Source: Pseudorhodoplanes sp049324435 | GTDB lineage: Bacteria > Pseudomonadota > Alphaproteobacteria > Rhizobiales > Xanthobacteraceae | Reading direction: 5' to 3' | Assembly (NCBI GenBank): GCA_049324435.1 | Contig: JBMOOQ010000006.1 | Span: 1-64,000, forward strand | Length of the DNA: 64,000 nt | Part shown: in pieces, positions 18,098-25,535 of the stretch | Position numbering within the stretch: the first letter of the stretch is position 1 | How the letters are laid out: each line of letters starts with the position of its first letter | Notes under the pieces: model-generated | Databases searched by the model: none | Seen by the model: the letters and a program-made list of their open reading frames with translations, nothing else | Told to the model about the DNA's origin: nothing | Position numbers and translations under genes: made by a program

Positions 18098-18311
18098 CTA
18101 GAGGATCGCGCGATCACCGTCGACGAAGGCTTCGCCAAGACGCAGCTGGATCGAGCAGGACCCGCCGCCGCGCCGTCGCTGTTCTGAAGCGGACCTTGAC
18201 GGCCGATCCGGCTCCGTCGCCGAAGGTCCTGGCGACGCCATTGGCCGTCGTAATTGTGAGACTTCCCGTTTTGACAAGGCGACGAAGGGCTCTGAAAACA
18301 AGGGCATCCAT
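18098..18311 (-). pseudogene. Decayed N-terminal fragment of cyclopropane-fatty-acyl-phospholipid synthase
   Basis: On the minus strand from ATG 18311 the frame reads ALVFRALRRLVKTGSLTI, then TFGDGAG and VKVRFRTATARRRVLLDP, the start of Cfa-type synthases (substrate-binding N-terminal region). Past LLDPAA the expected continuation LGEAFVDGDRAIL lies in a different frame, ending in a stop at 18098, so there is a frameshift. About 70 of some 400 residues remain and the SAM-binding domain is absent. The gene is clearly dead. It fits the same hypoxia-type island as its neighbours, since Cfa genes often lie in such clusters. Confidence 0.7.
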
Positions 18312-18376
18312 GACCGGGCTTTCTCAGTCGATTGACGCGAAGCCCCACTAGAATGCGTACGAACCGGCGGCAGACT

Positions 18377-18390
18377 TTAATGTGGATTGA
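18377..18390. promoter_or_regulatory. Weak FNR/FixK-type box upstream of the cfa remnant
   Basis: TTAATGTGGATTGA keeps TTAAT on the left, but the right half-site is ATTGA. It lies 66 bp upstream of the cfa fragment start, and may be decaying with that gene. Confidence 0.35.
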
Positions 18391-18448
18391 ATAGACGGCG
18401 CGGCGAGGTCATCGACGTTGGCGGTCGGACGATGGCCTCGACTTGCGA

Positions 18449-19105
18449 TCACCCGCGCGCATTGGCGCGCTGCGCCGACAGGCGCGGAATGAAGGCGGGC
18501 ACGTCTCGCATATAGCGCGCGTAGGCGTCACCGAATTCGGCTAGAGATTCGCGCTCTTCGTGCTTGGCAAGCCGCCAATACATGAACACCAGGACGGGGA
18601 ACATGGCGAGGGTGAGGAGGGTCGGCCATTGCAGCAGGAATCCGAACATGACCAGCACGAAGCCGACATACTGCGGATGCCGGATTCTTGCGTAGATGCC
18701 AGTCGTTGCGAGCTTGTGTTGTCGTTGCGCCTGATAGAGCGCGTTCCAGCCGGCGGAGATCAGGATGAAGCCGCCGCCGATGAAGATAAAGCTGAGAATG
18801 TGGAACGGGCCGAAATGGGGATTGGCGCGCCAGCCGAACAGCTCTTCGAGTAGATGGCCGGCGTCGTGCGAGAACCAGTCGACACCTGGATAGCGCGATT
18901 GCAGCCATCCCGAGAGCAGATAGATCGTGAGGGGAAAGCCGTACATCTCGGTGAAGAGCGCGATGATGAAGGCGCTGAAGGCGCCGAACGAGCGCCAGTC
19001 GCGAGGGGTCGACGGCTTGAAGAAGCTGAACGCGAAGAAGATGAAGACAATCGAGTTCAGGACAACAAGGGACCAGAGACCATAGGCTGGAATACTGTCG
19101 TGCAT
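18449..19105 (-). CDS. Membrane methyltransferase of the ICMT/PEMT family
   Basis: 218 aa, about five membrane helices. The conserved C-terminal cofactor region is visible: GIYARIRHPQYVGFVLVMFGF followed by KHEERESLAEFGDAYARYMRDVPAFIP, the RHPxY...EE pattern of isoprenylcysteine carboxyl methyltransferase / phospholipid N-methyltransferase-like proteins. Bacterial members act on membrane lipids or unknown isoprenoid-like substrates, so the substrate is open. It follows the DUF2933 gene by 21 bases and is probably cotranscribed with it. Confidence 0.82.
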   Translation of the reverse strand: MHDSIPAYGLWSLVVLNSIVFIFFAFSFFKPSTPRDWRSFGAFSAFIIALFTEMYGFPLTIYLLSGWLQSRYPGVDWFSHDAGHLLEELFGWRANPHFGPFHILSFIFIGGGFILISAGWNALYQAQRQHKLATTGIYARIRHPQYVGFVLVMFGFLLQWPTLLTLAMFPVLVFMYWRLAKHEERESLAEFGDAYARYMRDVPAFIPRLSAQRANARG

Positions 19106-19126
19106 GGGCGCGCTCCGCTGAAATGA

Positions 19127-19414
19127 TCAATGCTGGTGCGGGGATTGACCAGACTGGGATTGGGCCGGTGGGGGCGGTGAGCCTGCATCCCCGCCATGCC
19201 CCCCGTGCCCGCCATGCTTCCCATGCATGAACAGGTGCAAGAGCGGGCAGAGAAGAATGATGAGGAAGGGCAGCCAGCCCAAGAGATGCGCGCGATGTTC
19301 TGTGATCAGGTAGAAAGCGGCGATCGCCAGGAAGCCGTAGAGCGCAATATTCGCCGCGCTAAAGCGGCTCGACCGTTGTTGTTGATGGTCGATGTGGTTG
19401 GTGTGCGGTTCCAT
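19127..19414 (-). CDS. DUF2933 small membrane protein
   Basis: 95 aa. Two hydrophobic segments (ALYGFLAIAAFYLITEH and LLGWLPFLIILLCPLLHLFMH) are followed by a His/Gly tail (HGGHGGHGGDAG) and Pro-rich end, the layout of DUF2933 proteins. The histidine repeats suggest metal binding on one face of the inner membrane, consistent with frequent linkage to copper and DUF305 genes. It is the first gene of a two-gene operon with the ICMT-like methyltransferase, with an FNR/FixK-type box 146 bp upstream. Confidence 0.8.
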   Translation of the reverse strand: MEPHTNHIDHQQQRSSRFSAANIALYGFLAIAAFYLITEHRAHLLGWLPFLIILLCPLLHLFMHGKHGGHGGHGGDAGSPPPPAQSQSGQSPHQH

Positions 19415-19559
19415 GACGGCCTCGCCGGGCTAAATGACCTTGCCAAATCGTCAGGCATAGTCCTTACCCGGAGGGTCGAAGCGCCGCTGCCGTGAGGAGT
19501 TTGGCAAATCGCGCTTCTGCTCACGGGCGAACATTGGGCGCTCGCAGGGGGCGCGTCTT

Positions 19560-19573
19560 TAATCTCGGTTAAA
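19560..19573. promoter_or_regulatory. FNR/FixK-type box upstream of DUF2933
   Basis: TTAATCTCGGTTAA, a near-symmetric site 146 bp upstream of the DUF2933 start. The right half-site GTTAA differs at two positions from consensus. Confidence 0.5.
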
Positions 19574-19614
19574 GTGCTGCCGCCGGCGCTGGCGAGGAAA
19601 GCACCAGGGTCAAG

Positions 19615-20088
19615 CTAGAGCCTGTCGGTCCGGCGCGGCCGACGCGGTCGGCTGTCCTTGGACGCCGGCGCGTATCGAGGGTGTCTGACGCCGCGAGCGG
19701 ATGTTTCTGCCGGAAGGTCGATATCTTCACCGTGTAGAGAGGTGGCGGACGGCAAGGCGTCGAATTCGCGCACTAGACTTGCCACGGAGCGGGCGCACGA
19801 ACCGACTCGAACGTCGATCCCGCATCCAGCGAGCCGCTCGCGTTCGGCTGCCGCGATAAAGCCGCAGACGAGCCTCGTCACACCGCTCCCGAGAATGAGC
19901 GCGCAAATGGACTCGTTGGTTCGTTCGCGGTTCGGCCGGAACTCTCGAACCGGCGCAAGCGGATCGATCAAGAGCAGACCATCGCACTTGGCAAAGAACG
20001 GACTCAGCAGGGTTCTCTGTCGGCTGCGCGAGACGAGCAGCGCGACCCAGCGCGCTCGTTCTGCCGGTGTCGGGTCTATCGTTGGCAT
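19615..20088 (-). CDS. NifX/NifB-C-terminal-like (dinitrogenase iron-molybdenum cofactor family) protein
   Basis: 157 aa from ATG 20088; an upstream TTG start (20139) would overlap the likely transcription start. The middle section has the ribonuclease-H-like NifX fold order: LLIDPLAPVREFRPNRERTN, then ICALILGSGVTRLVCGFI, then GCGIDVRVGSCARSVASLVREF, matching the pattern of DiNase_FeMo-co proteins that bind iron-sulfur/molybdenum clusters. No nif genes are near. The C-terminal 40 residues are basic and unstructured. The FNR/FixK box at 20148 sits 60 bp upstream of the start codon, so expression under low oxygen is plausible. Confidence 0.6.
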   Translation of the reverse strand: MPTIDPTPAERARWVALLVSRSRQRTLLSPFFAKCDGLLLIDPLAPVREFRPNRERTNESICALILGSGVTRLVCGFIAAAERERLAGCGIDVRVGSCARSVASLVREFDALPSATSLHGEDIDLPAETSARGVRHPRYAPASKDSRPRRPRRTDRL

Positions 20089-20147
20089 TTCCGATCCGCA
20101 GGGCACGTCCTCGCGCACTTTATGGACATCGGCGATCAATCCGCACT

Positions 20148-20161
20148 TTAATCTCGATCAA
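20148..20161. promoter_or_regulatory. FNR/FixK-type box upstream of the NifX-like gene
   Basis: TTAATCTCGATCAA: right half-site consensus, left half-site one base off. The spacing to the start at 20088 is right for a class II activator site. Confidence 0.6.
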
Positions 20162-20250
20162 ACATCGATCGAACAGCGACGATGGCCATCAGGTTGCATG
20201 AGGATGGCATGGTTTGAGCGCAAGACACGGCGCGGGCAGCGCCCTCTTCC

Positions 20251-20264
20251 TTGATTTGGGTCAA
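20251..20264. promoter_or_regulatory. FNR/FixK-type box upstream of the Cys/His-rich secreted protein
   Basis: TTGATTTGGGTCAA differs from TTGAT-N4-ATCAA at one position only. It is 124 bp upstream of the rightward start at 20388. Confidence 0.6.
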
Positions 20265-20387
20265 TACGCACTGGCCAAGAGTATGGTGGACTTTTTATGC
20301 TGGCTGGATTCTCGCCGCCCATCTGATATAGCCTTGCTGCGTCCAAGGCGGCGCGACGGGCGATGAAAAGACTATACGAGCGAGATA

Positions 20388-20735
20388 ATGCTCAAGGTCC
20401 TGGCATTGCTGATGTTCTGCACGATGTCCTTGCTGGCGCAAGCGGCGCCCGCGCAGGCTCATGCGGGTCATGCAAGCCAAGCCAGGTCGCCAAGCCACGC
20501 CAGCTTTGCGGAACCTTCTATCGCTGCATCGCCGGACGAGAACGATTGCCCGCTCCACGACGGGCGTTGCTGCAAAAGCGTGTGCGCCATGTGCTATTTG
20601 CCCATGCCCTCACAACATGAGGATGGCGTGGGCATTCGACGGCAATCCTCCGCATTGTTGGTTCCGCGCGCGGATTTTGCACGGCTCATCCTCCTCGGCC
20701 GAGACCCTCCCGTACCACGACCTCGCGATTTCTGA
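20388..20735 (+). CDS. Small secreted Cys/His-rich protein (DUF2946-like)
   Basis: 115 aa. A signal peptide (KVLALLMFCTMSLLAQAAPAQA) is followed by HAGHASQ, then the cysteine cluster CPLHDGRCCKSVCAMC, and a Pro/Arg C-terminus. The layout of signal peptide, His stretch, CC-containing cluster and short tail recurs in the proteins at 30646 and 37713 and resembles DUF2946-type periplasmic proteins linked to metal export. It may bind copper in the periplasm. No partner gene follows directly, as the Crp/Fnr gene starts 180 bp on. Confidence 0.6.
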   Translation: MLKVLALLMFCTMSLLAQAAPAQAHAGHASQARSPSHASFAEPSIAASPDENDCPLHDGRCCKSVCAMCYLPMPSQHEDGVGIRRQSSALLVPRADFARLILLGRDPPVPRPRDF

Positions 20736-20914
20736 CGGTCCTCCAGCCAGCGTGTAGCCCGTTATTTCGTTCGGGGACACGCCTGAGCCTACCGGCACCG
20801 CACTGAGTGCCTCGGCGCGCTATCGCCGACGGTCATCAGGGACATTTCTAAAGGAAGGATTGATGGGCTGCGTGAGCAGTCGCCGAAACGGGCTCTGTGC
20901 CCGGGAGGTGTAAT

Positions 20915-21817
20915 ATGAGCTTGGATCGAGCGTCTTTAACAGAAAAGGCAGCCCGGTCGCTCCGCCGCGACGATTGGGGAACCGTCGAGCGCGAGCGGAA
21001 TGGACTGGTCATGCGTGAGTTGTCATTGGCCGACGCGAGCCGCTGGGGGTGCGCGCGGGGCGATGAGTTGACCCGGCGCCGTGGGCGCCGTCAGGAAGTA
21101 CAAAACGACGCGCCGCAGGGCACAGCGTCCCCGCTGGAGCAGCATCGGCTGATCCCGCGTTATCACTCCGGCGACCGCAAGATCGAGGCGGGCCGCGAGC
21201 TGTTCAGCATAGGCTGGACGGGAAAGTCCGCGTTCAACCTCCTCGACGGCTGGGTGGCGGTCTACACGCTTCTCGAAGACGGCCGGCGGCAGATCGTCCA
21301 GTTCGCGCTGCCGGGCGCAATCCTGGGTATTCTGCCGTCGAGGCGAGGGCCGGCGACGGTCGGCGCACAAGCCCTGACCGATGTGACGGTATCGGTGATA
21401 CCGGCATCCGTCTTGACTTCGCAAGCGCGCACCGATCCGGAAATCGGCCTACGGCTGGTTCGGTCTCTGGCCCGCGATTGCAATCTGGCATTCGACCACC
21501 TGACCAGTATTGGGCGACGGTCGGCGCGCGAACGGGTGGCGCACCTGCTCATCGAGCTCTTCACTCGCTACCGCGCACAATGGCCGGGCAATCGTATCGA
21601 AGAGATGGCGTTGCCGCTCACGCAAGAACAGATCGGTGACGCTACCGGATTGACGTTTGTCCATGTGAACCGTGTCCTGAGCGCGATGCGCAAGGAGGGG
21701 ATCGTGCAATTTCACTATCGCCGATTGCGAATATTGGACCCGGATCGACTGATAGAGGTTGCCGGTGTCGACCCCGAAACAGCGGCGGGCTGGCTCGAAC
21801 GACGGCCGTGGACGTAG
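20915..21817 (+). CDS. Crp/Fnr-family transcriptional regulator
   Basis: 300 aa. An unusual head of about 80 residues precedes the cyclic-nucleotide-binding-like beta-roll (about 85-180, with LPGAILGILPS) and a C-terminal winged HTH (LTQEQIGDATGLTFVHVNRVLSAMRKEGIV). The recognition helix reads HVNR where FNR/FixK proteins have E-x-x-S-R, so DNA specificity probably differs from TTGAT-type boxes. No N-terminal Cys cluster for an iron-sulfur oxygen sensor is visible. ATG 20915 follows GGGAGG. Next downstream is PPK2, 137 bp away. Confidence 0.85.
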   Translation: MSLDRASLTEKAARSLRRDDWGTVERERNGLVMRELSLADASRWGCARGDELTRRRGRRQEVQNDAPQGTASPLEQHRLIPRYHSGDRKIEAGRELFSIGWTGKSAFNLLDGWVAVYTLLEDGRRQIVQFALPGAILGILPSRRGPATVGAQALTDVTVSVIPASVLTSQARTDPEIGLRLVRSLARDCNLAFDHLTSIGRRSARERVAHLLIELFTRYRAQWPGNRIEEMALPLTQEQIGDATGLTFVHVNRVLSAMRKEGIVQFHYRRLRILDPDRLIEVAGVDPETAAGWLERRPWT

Positions 21818-21954
21818 CGTCTTCTGATCGTGGTCCCTCTAATCGAGGCGACGCCATAGCGGTCGTTAGCTTGTACGGTTGAGAGGACACCTCGTCCCAC
21901 CACACACGGTCCAAACCGAGGCGTGCGCGACATCCCTCACGACAGGATTTGCAG

Positions 21955-22725
21955 ATGAGCAAGAAAGAAAAGCGCGAAGCCGCCCGCAAAACACTTCACG
22001 GTCTCCAAGTCGAGCTGTCGCGGCTGCAAAAACACGTCATCAAATCGGGCAAGAAGGTTCTGGTGATTTTTGAAGGACGAGATGCTTCCGGCAAAGACGG
22101 AACGATCAAGCGGATCGTCGAGCATCTTAGTCCACGCGAGACCCGCGTCGTCGCGCTCGGCACGCCATCTGACCGCGATCAGAAATCTTGGTATTTCCAA
22201 CGTTGGGTGCCGCATTTACCGGCGAGTGGGGAAATCGTTCTGTTCAATCGCAGTTGGTATAATCGCGCCGGCGTCGAGCGGGTGATGGGATTTTGCAGTA
22301 ACGAGGAATATGATGAATTCCTCACGACGGCGCCGTTGTTCGAACAGCTCCTCGCCCACTGCGGCGTCACCATCCTCAAATACTACCTGGACATCTCGCG
22401 AACCGAGCAAAAACGTCGGCTAAAGGATCGACGAGACGATCCGCTGAAGCAGTGGAAGCTCAGTCCGATCGACGATACAGCGACAAAACACTGGGATGAT
22501 TACAGCGCAGCCCGCAACGAGATGCTGGCGCGCACGCATACGCCATTCGCGCCGTGGACCGTGGTGCGCGCGGACGACAAAACAGAGGCTCGTCTCAACG
22601 TGATCCGAGACCTTCTCACGCGCTTCGAGTTCGGCGGAAAGGACCGCGCGCGGGATCTGGCCGATCCGAATGTAGTGTTCCCCTACGATAAAGCTGCTCT
22701 GACGAATGGCCAAATTGCCGAGTGA
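21955..22725 (+). CDS. ppk2: Polyphosphate kinase 2 (PPK2)
   Basis: 256 aa, one-domain PPK2. Walker A GRDASGKDGTIKR lies near residue 42, the lid/Walker B region reads LFNRSWYNRAGVERVMGF, and the C-terminal part has KRRLKDRRDDPLKQWKLSPID, all typical of the family that transfers phosphate between polyphosphate and nucleoside (di)phosphates. ATG 21955 is chosen; an upstream in-frame TTG at 21949 is less likely. PPK2 genes are commonly found in hypoxia-type islands with phosphoketolase genes, consistent with the left part of the window. Monomer preference (GDP, ADP or AMP) cannot be read from this. Confidence 0.9.
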   Translation: MSKKEKREAARKTLHGLQVELSRLQKHVIKSGKKVLVIFEGRDASGKDGTIKRIVEHLSPRETRVVALGTPSDRDQKSWYFQRWVPHLPASGEIVLFNRSWYNRAGVERVMGFCSNEEYDEFLTTAPLFEQLLAHCGVTILKYYLDISRTEQKRRLKDRRDDPLKQWKLSPIDDTATKHWDDYSAARNEMLARTHTPFAPWTVVRADDKTEARLNVIRDLLTRFEFGGKDRARDLADPNVVFPYDKAALTNGQIAE

Positions 22726-22762
22726 ACTGTCACTCGCCGCTTTGGTCGTTCTCCCTGCCATT

Positions 22763-22960
22763 AGCCGGAGTTCGGCGCACGCTTCTCGTCCTCGGAGGAC
22801 CGTCCTTAAAACCGTTGCAAATCAGCGACGACTTTGAGTTCGTTTCAGGCGCATTCGAGTTGCCGTCCAGGAAAAATCGTTTTGGATCAGGATCCTAAGG
22901 TTACTTCGTGGGAAGGCTGTAGTTTGATATGGAACGCGCGGCCTTGTTGGCCAAATCGCT
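22763..22960 (+). repeat. Direct repeat copy 1 (pair with 30414-30607)
   Basis: The first ~168 bases align with 30414-30581 without gaps, with about 26 mismatches counted by eye; similarity continues with a small gap to 22960. It starts 38 bp after the ppk2 stop. Long identical blocks include GTTTCAGGCGCATTCGAGTT. No terminal inverted repeats or coding content are obvious. Confidence 0.85.
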
Positions 22961-23247
22961 GACAGGCGCCGCTTGGTTCACGGCAAAGAGCAGCATCGCG
23001 GCCAACGGTTCAAAAATCTAGGTGTAGCTAACTCTAAACGTCAAAATGCGCCGCGACATCGCTGCGTTCCGCACCCGTGCGGCTGCGGATTGAAATGCGG
23101 CGGAGGCTTCAGCGGAACTTGTCTTTCTCCCTTGCCGTGAAAGCCGCCGCGGACTAAGCATCTGGGGATCTCAATAAGCTAGTCGAATAACCCCAGAACG
23201 CCTTCCGTGCGGATCGTCAAGGCGAACCTTAAGCCGATCACGCAGCA
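22961..23247. other. Intergenic region before the cyclase gene
   Basis: Nothing recognisable besides repeat copy 1 just to its left. The base composition appears less GC-rich than the flanks from here to about 31 kb. Confidence 0.4.
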
Positions 23248-23937
23248 ATGAAAACACGCAAGCGGCTCGCTGGTCATCATTCCGTCGAGATGACGACTGT
23301 GGCATTTATCGATTTGGCAGGCTTCAGCGCGATAACCGATATCTATGGCGACGAAGAAGCGATCGGAATTATCGAGCTATTCGAGAGACTGGTGGGAGAG
23401 GCGCTAAGTAGCCACGGGCCGCCGCTCAAATGGATTGGCGATGAAGCTATGCTGGCATTCCCTGAGCCTGAATTGGCGCTGGAGATGCTAGGGCGCCTAT
23501 TGGTGTTGTGCCGTTCCGAGCCAAAGCTGCCGCTAACCCGTTGTGGAGTAAGCCACGGCCGCGTAATTCGTAGATCTAACGACATATTCGGCGCGACGGT
23601 CAATATTGCGGCGCGCGTTACCGCCCTTGCAGGACCGGGCCAGCTTCTTGCAACTCAGTCTGTGGCCGATGTCGCGCGCAAGAAACAAATAGTCTTGCGT
23701 GATCTTGGAACCGTTCCCCTGAGGTCGGTTGCAAACGAGATCCCCATATTTTCCCTTGAGGTAGCTCCCGCAACGGAGCCGTCGTGGATAGACCCGGTGT
23801 GCAAGATGCATCCGCCTTACAGCGGCTTCAAGCTCGAACCGAGGGACAAGCCTTGGTTTTGCTCCTCGCGATGTGCGCAAGCATACAAAAGGTCTCCTGA
23901 AACTTATCGAAGTACAAGCGCTCGTCAGTCTAAATAG
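23248..23937 (+). CDS. Class III nucleotide cyclase fused to a YHS metal-binding domain
   Basis: 229 aa, soluble, no sensor domain before the catalytic part. The class III cyclase domain (about 14-172) keeps the expected catalytic residues: metal Asp22 (FIDLAGFS), metal Asp65 with Lys61 (LKWIGDEAM), Asp112 (NDIFGATVN) for adenine recognition, Asn119 and Arg123 (VNIAARV). Residues 182-220 form a YHS/TRASH-like module: DPVCKM (Cys185) and FCSSRC (Cys205, Cys209) with PETY at the end, as in YHS domains of metal ATPases. The gene opens the copper-sensing part of the island, so metal-controlled cAMP synthesis is a natural hypothesis. Activity itself is inferred. Confidence 0.85.
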   Translation: MKTRKRLAGHHSVEMTTVAFIDLAGFSAITDIYGDEEAIGIIELFERLVGEALSSHGPPLKWIGDEAMLAFPEPELALEMLGRLLVLCRSEPKLPLTRCGVSHGRVIRRSNDIFGATVNIAARVTALAGPGQLLATQSVADVARKKQIVLRDLGTVPLRSVANEIPIFSLEVAPATEPSWIDPVCKMHPPYSGFKLEPRDKPWFCSSRCAQAYKRSPETYRSTSARQSK

Positions 23938-24448
23938 CTATTCTAGGGCGACTAAGATAACGACGTGTCGTGTTCAGCGACACTGCCGATGCGGTCACCG
24001 ATGTTCGTCCCAGACGTCGCAATGGGATGTGGCGAACTCGCCTGCAGCGCGCTGACAAGCGTGACGTCGCCGCAATAGCGACCGCAGGCCTTAAATGCGT
24101 CATGCCCGATGACAGTCTTTTATTTGCCTGTTCTGCCGAGGTTTCGTTATCCAAGAAGCGGGCCTTTACGTCAGACACCGCTGCGGCCGGTGCCACCTTT
24201 GGACTAAAAAGCTGAACCGTCGAGAGTGGCGTGCATGATGCGTTGCCTGATAGTGGTAGGCATACTCAGCTAGTCGGGCAACCCGTTTCGCTATTCCGGT
24301 GGTTCTTAGGCGCGGGTCCTCTTGGAATTCCACATCGGTGGCGCGCGCGTCCAAACGATTTAGGACTTCCTCTGTTTTCGCATTCGGCGAATGCTGCCGT
24401 GGAAGGCGGAATCTAGCTGCCTTGGGCCTCTCCGAATTGGAGGAACTT
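23938..24448. other. Gene-poor spacer before csoR
   Basis: About 510 bp. Short frames on both strands (for example 24166-24603 minus, 23970-24215 plus) have no family resemblance I can support, and the minus frame runs through the csoR coding region. It may hold a decayed gene. The only clear signal is the CsoR-type operator at its right end. Confidence 0.4.
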
Positions 24449-24465
24449 ATACCGTCCCGGGGTAT
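24449..24465. promoter_or_regulatory. CsoR-type operator
   Basis: ATACCGTCCCGGGGTAT: inverted ATACC / GGTAT arms around a G/C-tract core, the pattern of CsoR/RcnR-family operators. It ends 9 bp before the csoR ATG (24475), so binding would repress csoR and the downstream gene. Confidence 0.7.
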
Positions 24466-24474
24466 TTCCTTCAT

Positions 24475-24765
24475 ATGTCGAAAGGCCAAAGCCGGGGCCA
24501 GAGCAAAACGGCGGTCCTGAACCGCCTCAGACGAATCGAAGGACAAGTGCGCGGCGTCGCGCAGATGATTGAGCATGATCGGTACTGCATCGACATTTTG
24601 CATCAGATCCAGGCCATAAAGGCAGCGCTCGCCAAGGTCGAGGATGAAATACTAGCCGATCATACCGCCTCTTGCGTGCAAGAGGCGATCGCTTCGGGCG
24701 ATCTGGCCGCCCAACGTGAGAAGTTCGCCGAGCTGGTAAGTCTTTTTGGAAAGCTGAAACGATGA
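24475..24765 (+). CDS. csoR: CsoR-family copper-sensing repressor
   Basis: 96 aa all-helical repressor. The Cu(I) ligand set of CsoR is present: Cys38 (RYCIDIL), His63 and Cys67 (HTASC, the H-x3-C spacing). The family core RLRRIEGQVRGVAQMI precedes it. The ATG at 24475 is preferred because the operator-like dyad lies just upstream; the frame is open further left but without family similarity. The stop overlaps the next start (ATGA), so csoR and the glutaredoxin-MauE gene form an operon. Formaldehyde (FrmR) or Ni/Co (RcnR) sensing is less likely given the C-H-C set and context. Confidence 0.9.
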   Translation: MSKGQSRGQSKTAVLNRLRRIEGQVRGVAQMIEHDRYCIDILHQIQAIKAALAKVEDEILADHTASCVQEAIASGDLAAQREKFAELVSLFGKLKR

Positions 24766-25535
24766 ACAGTGTCAGCAATCAGCCCAGCGCCAACAAAAGG
24801 GTCGCTACCGTCTACCGCATGGTGATGGACAAGCATGTTTGTCCATGGGGTTTGAAGACCGTGCACCTGCTCAATTCAGAGGGCTACGAGGTGGACGACC
24901 GCCACCTAACGACGCGAGAAGAAACCGACGCCTTCATGTCCGAGCACGGCGTTAAAACAACGCCGCAGACCTTTATCGGCGGCGAGCGGGTCGGAGGCTT
25001 TGACGATCTTCGTCGCTTGTTTAGGAAGTCTGATAAGGATCCTCACGCGGTCACTTACAAGCCGGTTATAGCGATTTTTGGGATGGGCGCGGCACTTGCG
25101 CTGGCGGTCAGTTGGCTAATGTCAGGTGCGGTTCTAAACCTGATGACTGTCGAGCTCTTTATCTCAATCACGATGTGCTTGCTAGCACTCCAGAAACTAC
25201 GCGATGTTGAGGCTTTCTCAACGATGTTTCTGGGCTACGATCTCCTTGCCCGACAGTGGGTTCCCTACGCGTATCTCTATCCATTTGGCGAGGCTGCGGC
25301 GGGCATCTTAATGACTGCCCACGCGCTCAATTGGCTGTCGGTTCCAATTGCGCTTGTGATCGGCGGAATTGGCGCAGTCTCGGTTTTCTACGCGGTCTAT
25401 GTTCAAAAGCGCAAACTTAAGTGCGCCTGCGTGGGCGGCGATTCGAACGTACCGCTGGGATTCGTATCGCTAACCGAGAACGTGATGATGTTCTCCATGG
25501 CTTTATGGATGTTATTTGCCTACGGCCTCAGGTGA
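24762..25535 (+). CDS. Glutaredoxin-MauE (DoxX-like) membrane fusion protein
   Basis: 257 aa. Residues 15-90 are glutaredoxin-like: CPWG active-site motif (HVCPWGLKTVHLLNSEG), TTPQTFIGGERVGGFDDL for glutathione/cis-Pro. Residues 100-257 contain about four membrane helices of the MauE/DoxX type (MAUE proteins help form disulfides in methylamine dehydrogenase). A cytosolic or periplasmic thiol module tethered to a quinone-linked-type membrane part suggests thiol repair or delivery during copper stress. It overlaps csoR by 4 bases, so it should be the repressor's main target. The tail has a Cys pair (LKCACVGG). Confidence 0.82.
   Translation: MNSVSNQPSANKRVATVYRMVMDKHVCPWGLKTVHLLNSEGYEVDDRHLTTREETDAFMSEHGVKTTPQTFIGGERVGGFDDLRRLFRKSDKDPHAVTYKPVIAIFGMGAALALAVSWLMSGAVLNLMTVELFISITMCLLALQKLRDVEAFSTMFLGYDLLARQWVPYAYLYPFGEAAAGILMTAHALNWLSVPIALVIGGIGAVSVFYAVYVQKRKLKCACVGGDSNVPLGFVSLTENVMMFSMALWMLFAYGLR

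Noticed and set aside
20915..21817. Crp/Fnr protein as an Fe-S oxygen sensor
   Set aside because: No Cys cluster in the N-terminal part and an atypical recognition helix.
24166..24603. 145-codon leftward frame across the csoR start
   Set aside because: Overlaps csoR and its operator and shows no family pattern; a decayed gene in 24.0-24.4 kb cannot be excluded.
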